14,989 bases of DNA, taken from an uncultured Clostridium sp. Its GTDB lineage: Bacteria > Bacillota > Clostridia > Clostridiales > Clostridiaceae. The stretch's first letter is position 1, and every line of letters starts with the position of its first letter. The DNA lies in NCBI GenBank assembly GCA_900543325.1, contig UQQU01000076.1:1-14989 (forward strand), given 5' to 3'. The notes beneath the pieces were generated by a model, which ran no database searches, was not told where the DNA came from, and saw only the letters and a program-made list of their open reading frames with translations. This document shows positions 14,379-14,989 of this stretch, one piece after another. The position numbers and the translations under genes were made by a program.

Positions 14379-14891
14379 TTGAAAATATTAAAAAATAAAT
14401 TGGTTTTAGGGTTGGCTTCAATAATAGTTTTGATTTTAACTATATTTAGTTACTCTAAAATAAGAGAATATAATATTTTAAAAGATGTTTTTGTATTTAA
14501 AAATGAAAATGTGGTTTCAATTTGGAGAGTAAAAAAGGGTGAAGACATTCACGATTACAATTATAAAATGGAAAGCAATGGTATTGATTTTTTAAGTGAT
14601 ATACTTACAAATTCAAAATTAAAAAAATCCACTATAAATGATTCTCCATCTAATACTTTAGGAAGTTTGACTATTTTACTTGATGGAAATACAAGAGAAG
14701 TAGATGGTGGTACATCATTTGAATTTGAAAGAGGCATAACTTTAACTCCAATAGATAAAGATAGTGTATATGTTTTTTTAGAGATAAATAAACTTAGAAA
14801 TGATAATAGTTTTAATACAGATGGGGTTATGCAAAAATCTTATATTATAGATTCTGAAAAATTAGTAGAATTTATAAATGAAAATACTTAA
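14379..14891 (+). CDS. Membrane-anchored extracellular protein of unknown family
   Basis: 170 aa from TTG 14379; AAGGGGG (14364-14370) is 8 nt upstream and no better start exists. Residues 3-24 (ILKNKLVLGLASIIVLILTIFSY) form a single N-terminal TM helix or uncleaved signal anchor with a positive front, so the remaining 145 residues should lie outside. No lipobox cysteine is present. The outer part is strand-rich (LGSLTILLDGNTREVDGGTSFEFERGITLTPI) with no motif I recognise. It stands alone, with a new promoter beginning right after its stop. Confidence 0.75.
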   Translation: MKILKNKLVLGLASIIVLILTIFSYSKIREYNILKDVFVFKNENVVSIWRVKKGEDIHDYNYKMESNGIDFLSDILTNSKLKKSTINDSPSNTLGSLTILLDGNTREVDGGTSFEFERGITLTPIDKDSVYVFLEINKLRNDNSFNTDGVMQKSYIIDSEKLVEFINENT

Positions 14892-14899
14892 TGAAATTA

Positions 14900-14932
14900 A
14901 ATTGCAAATTCAATTCGCAATTGTTATATAAT
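14900..14932 (+). promoter_or_regulatory. Promoter with overlapping palindromic operator
   Basis: A 23-bp palindrome with one mismatched pair spans 14900-14922: outer arms AATTGC and GCAATT, inner arms AATT around a central C. It overlaps TTGCAA (14902-14907, possible -35) and abuts TATAAT (14927-14932), spaced 19 bp. Binding there would block RNA polymerase, as for many MarR- or TetR-type repressors. The gene at 14981 is the target and could encode the repressor itself. Confidence 0.6.
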
Positions 14933-14980
14933 ACGAAGTAAATATACTTTTATAACAAATATTATTAAAGGAGTGGTTTT

Positions 14981-14989
14981 ATGATTATA
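14981..14989 (+). CDS. Start of a gene cut by the window edge
   Basis: AAAGGAG (14967-14973) lies 7 nt before ATG 14981, behind a good promoter. Only Met-Ile-Ile is visible, so nothing can be said about the product. Confidence 0.6.

Noticed and set aside
1..14989. CRISPR arrays, tRNA or rRNA genes, group I/II introns
   Set aside because: No regularly spaced repeats, cloverleaf or intron core motifs were seen; in particular the recombinase interruption has no reverse transcriptase or intron ends and leaves coding fragments that end in stops.

Overview
The window is very AT-rich, uses AGGAGG-type ribosome binding sites, and prefers TTA, AGA and ATA codons. Gene families (GH25/LysM endolysin, clostridial-type large serine recombinase, two-component system with an FtsX-type ABC transporter) point to a low-GC Bacillota, most likely Clostridium or a close relative. 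The species cannot be fixed from the sequence alone.

Bases 1 to about 8520 look like a decayed prophage or integrative element, all main genes on the + strand. In order: a GH25-CW_7-LysM endolysin; a small zinc-ribbon protein behind an extended -10 promoter; a strong terminator; a 70-aa phage-type protein; a primase/helicase that has lost its N-terminal part; a 39-aa ORF whose stop overlaps the next start; and a large serine recombinase. The recombinase is broken twice. A 2044-bp insertion (about 5032-7075) splits it just after codon 162, and the downstream part has an in-frame TAA where a Tyr codon is expected. Without insertion and stop it would be about 548 aa, normal for the family. A 79-aa ORF behind it looks like the start of a PD-(D/E)XK-type protein that ends early.

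The insertion carries its own promoter, a secreted protein with a C-terminal HNH nuclease domain, a downstream gene of unknown family that is the natural immunity candidate, and a bidirectional terminator. It reads as a toxin-immunity cassette dropped into the integrase gene. At the left junction an 18-bp perfect palindrome is centred exactly on the AT dinucleotide shared by both junctions, which suggests site-specific recombination with a 2-bp crossover. No recombinase is encoded within the insertion.

Bases 8770-13533 are an intact signalling and transport locus: OmpR-type response regulator, overlapping sensor kinase, terminator, then a separate transcription unit of FtsX-like permease, ABC ATPase and a small two-TM protein. 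An 11-bp-spaced direct repeat upstream of a promoter without a good -35 suggests the regulator activates the transporter. This layout is typical of antimicrobial-peptide or cell-envelope-stress modules.

Bases 13534-14989 are a patchwork: a terminator, a 19-aa ORF folded into a hairpin with two alternative pairings, a minus-strand DUF2798-like membrane protein that may have lost its N-terminus, a membrane-anchored protein of unknown family, and a promoter with a palindromic operator leading into a gene cut off by the window end.
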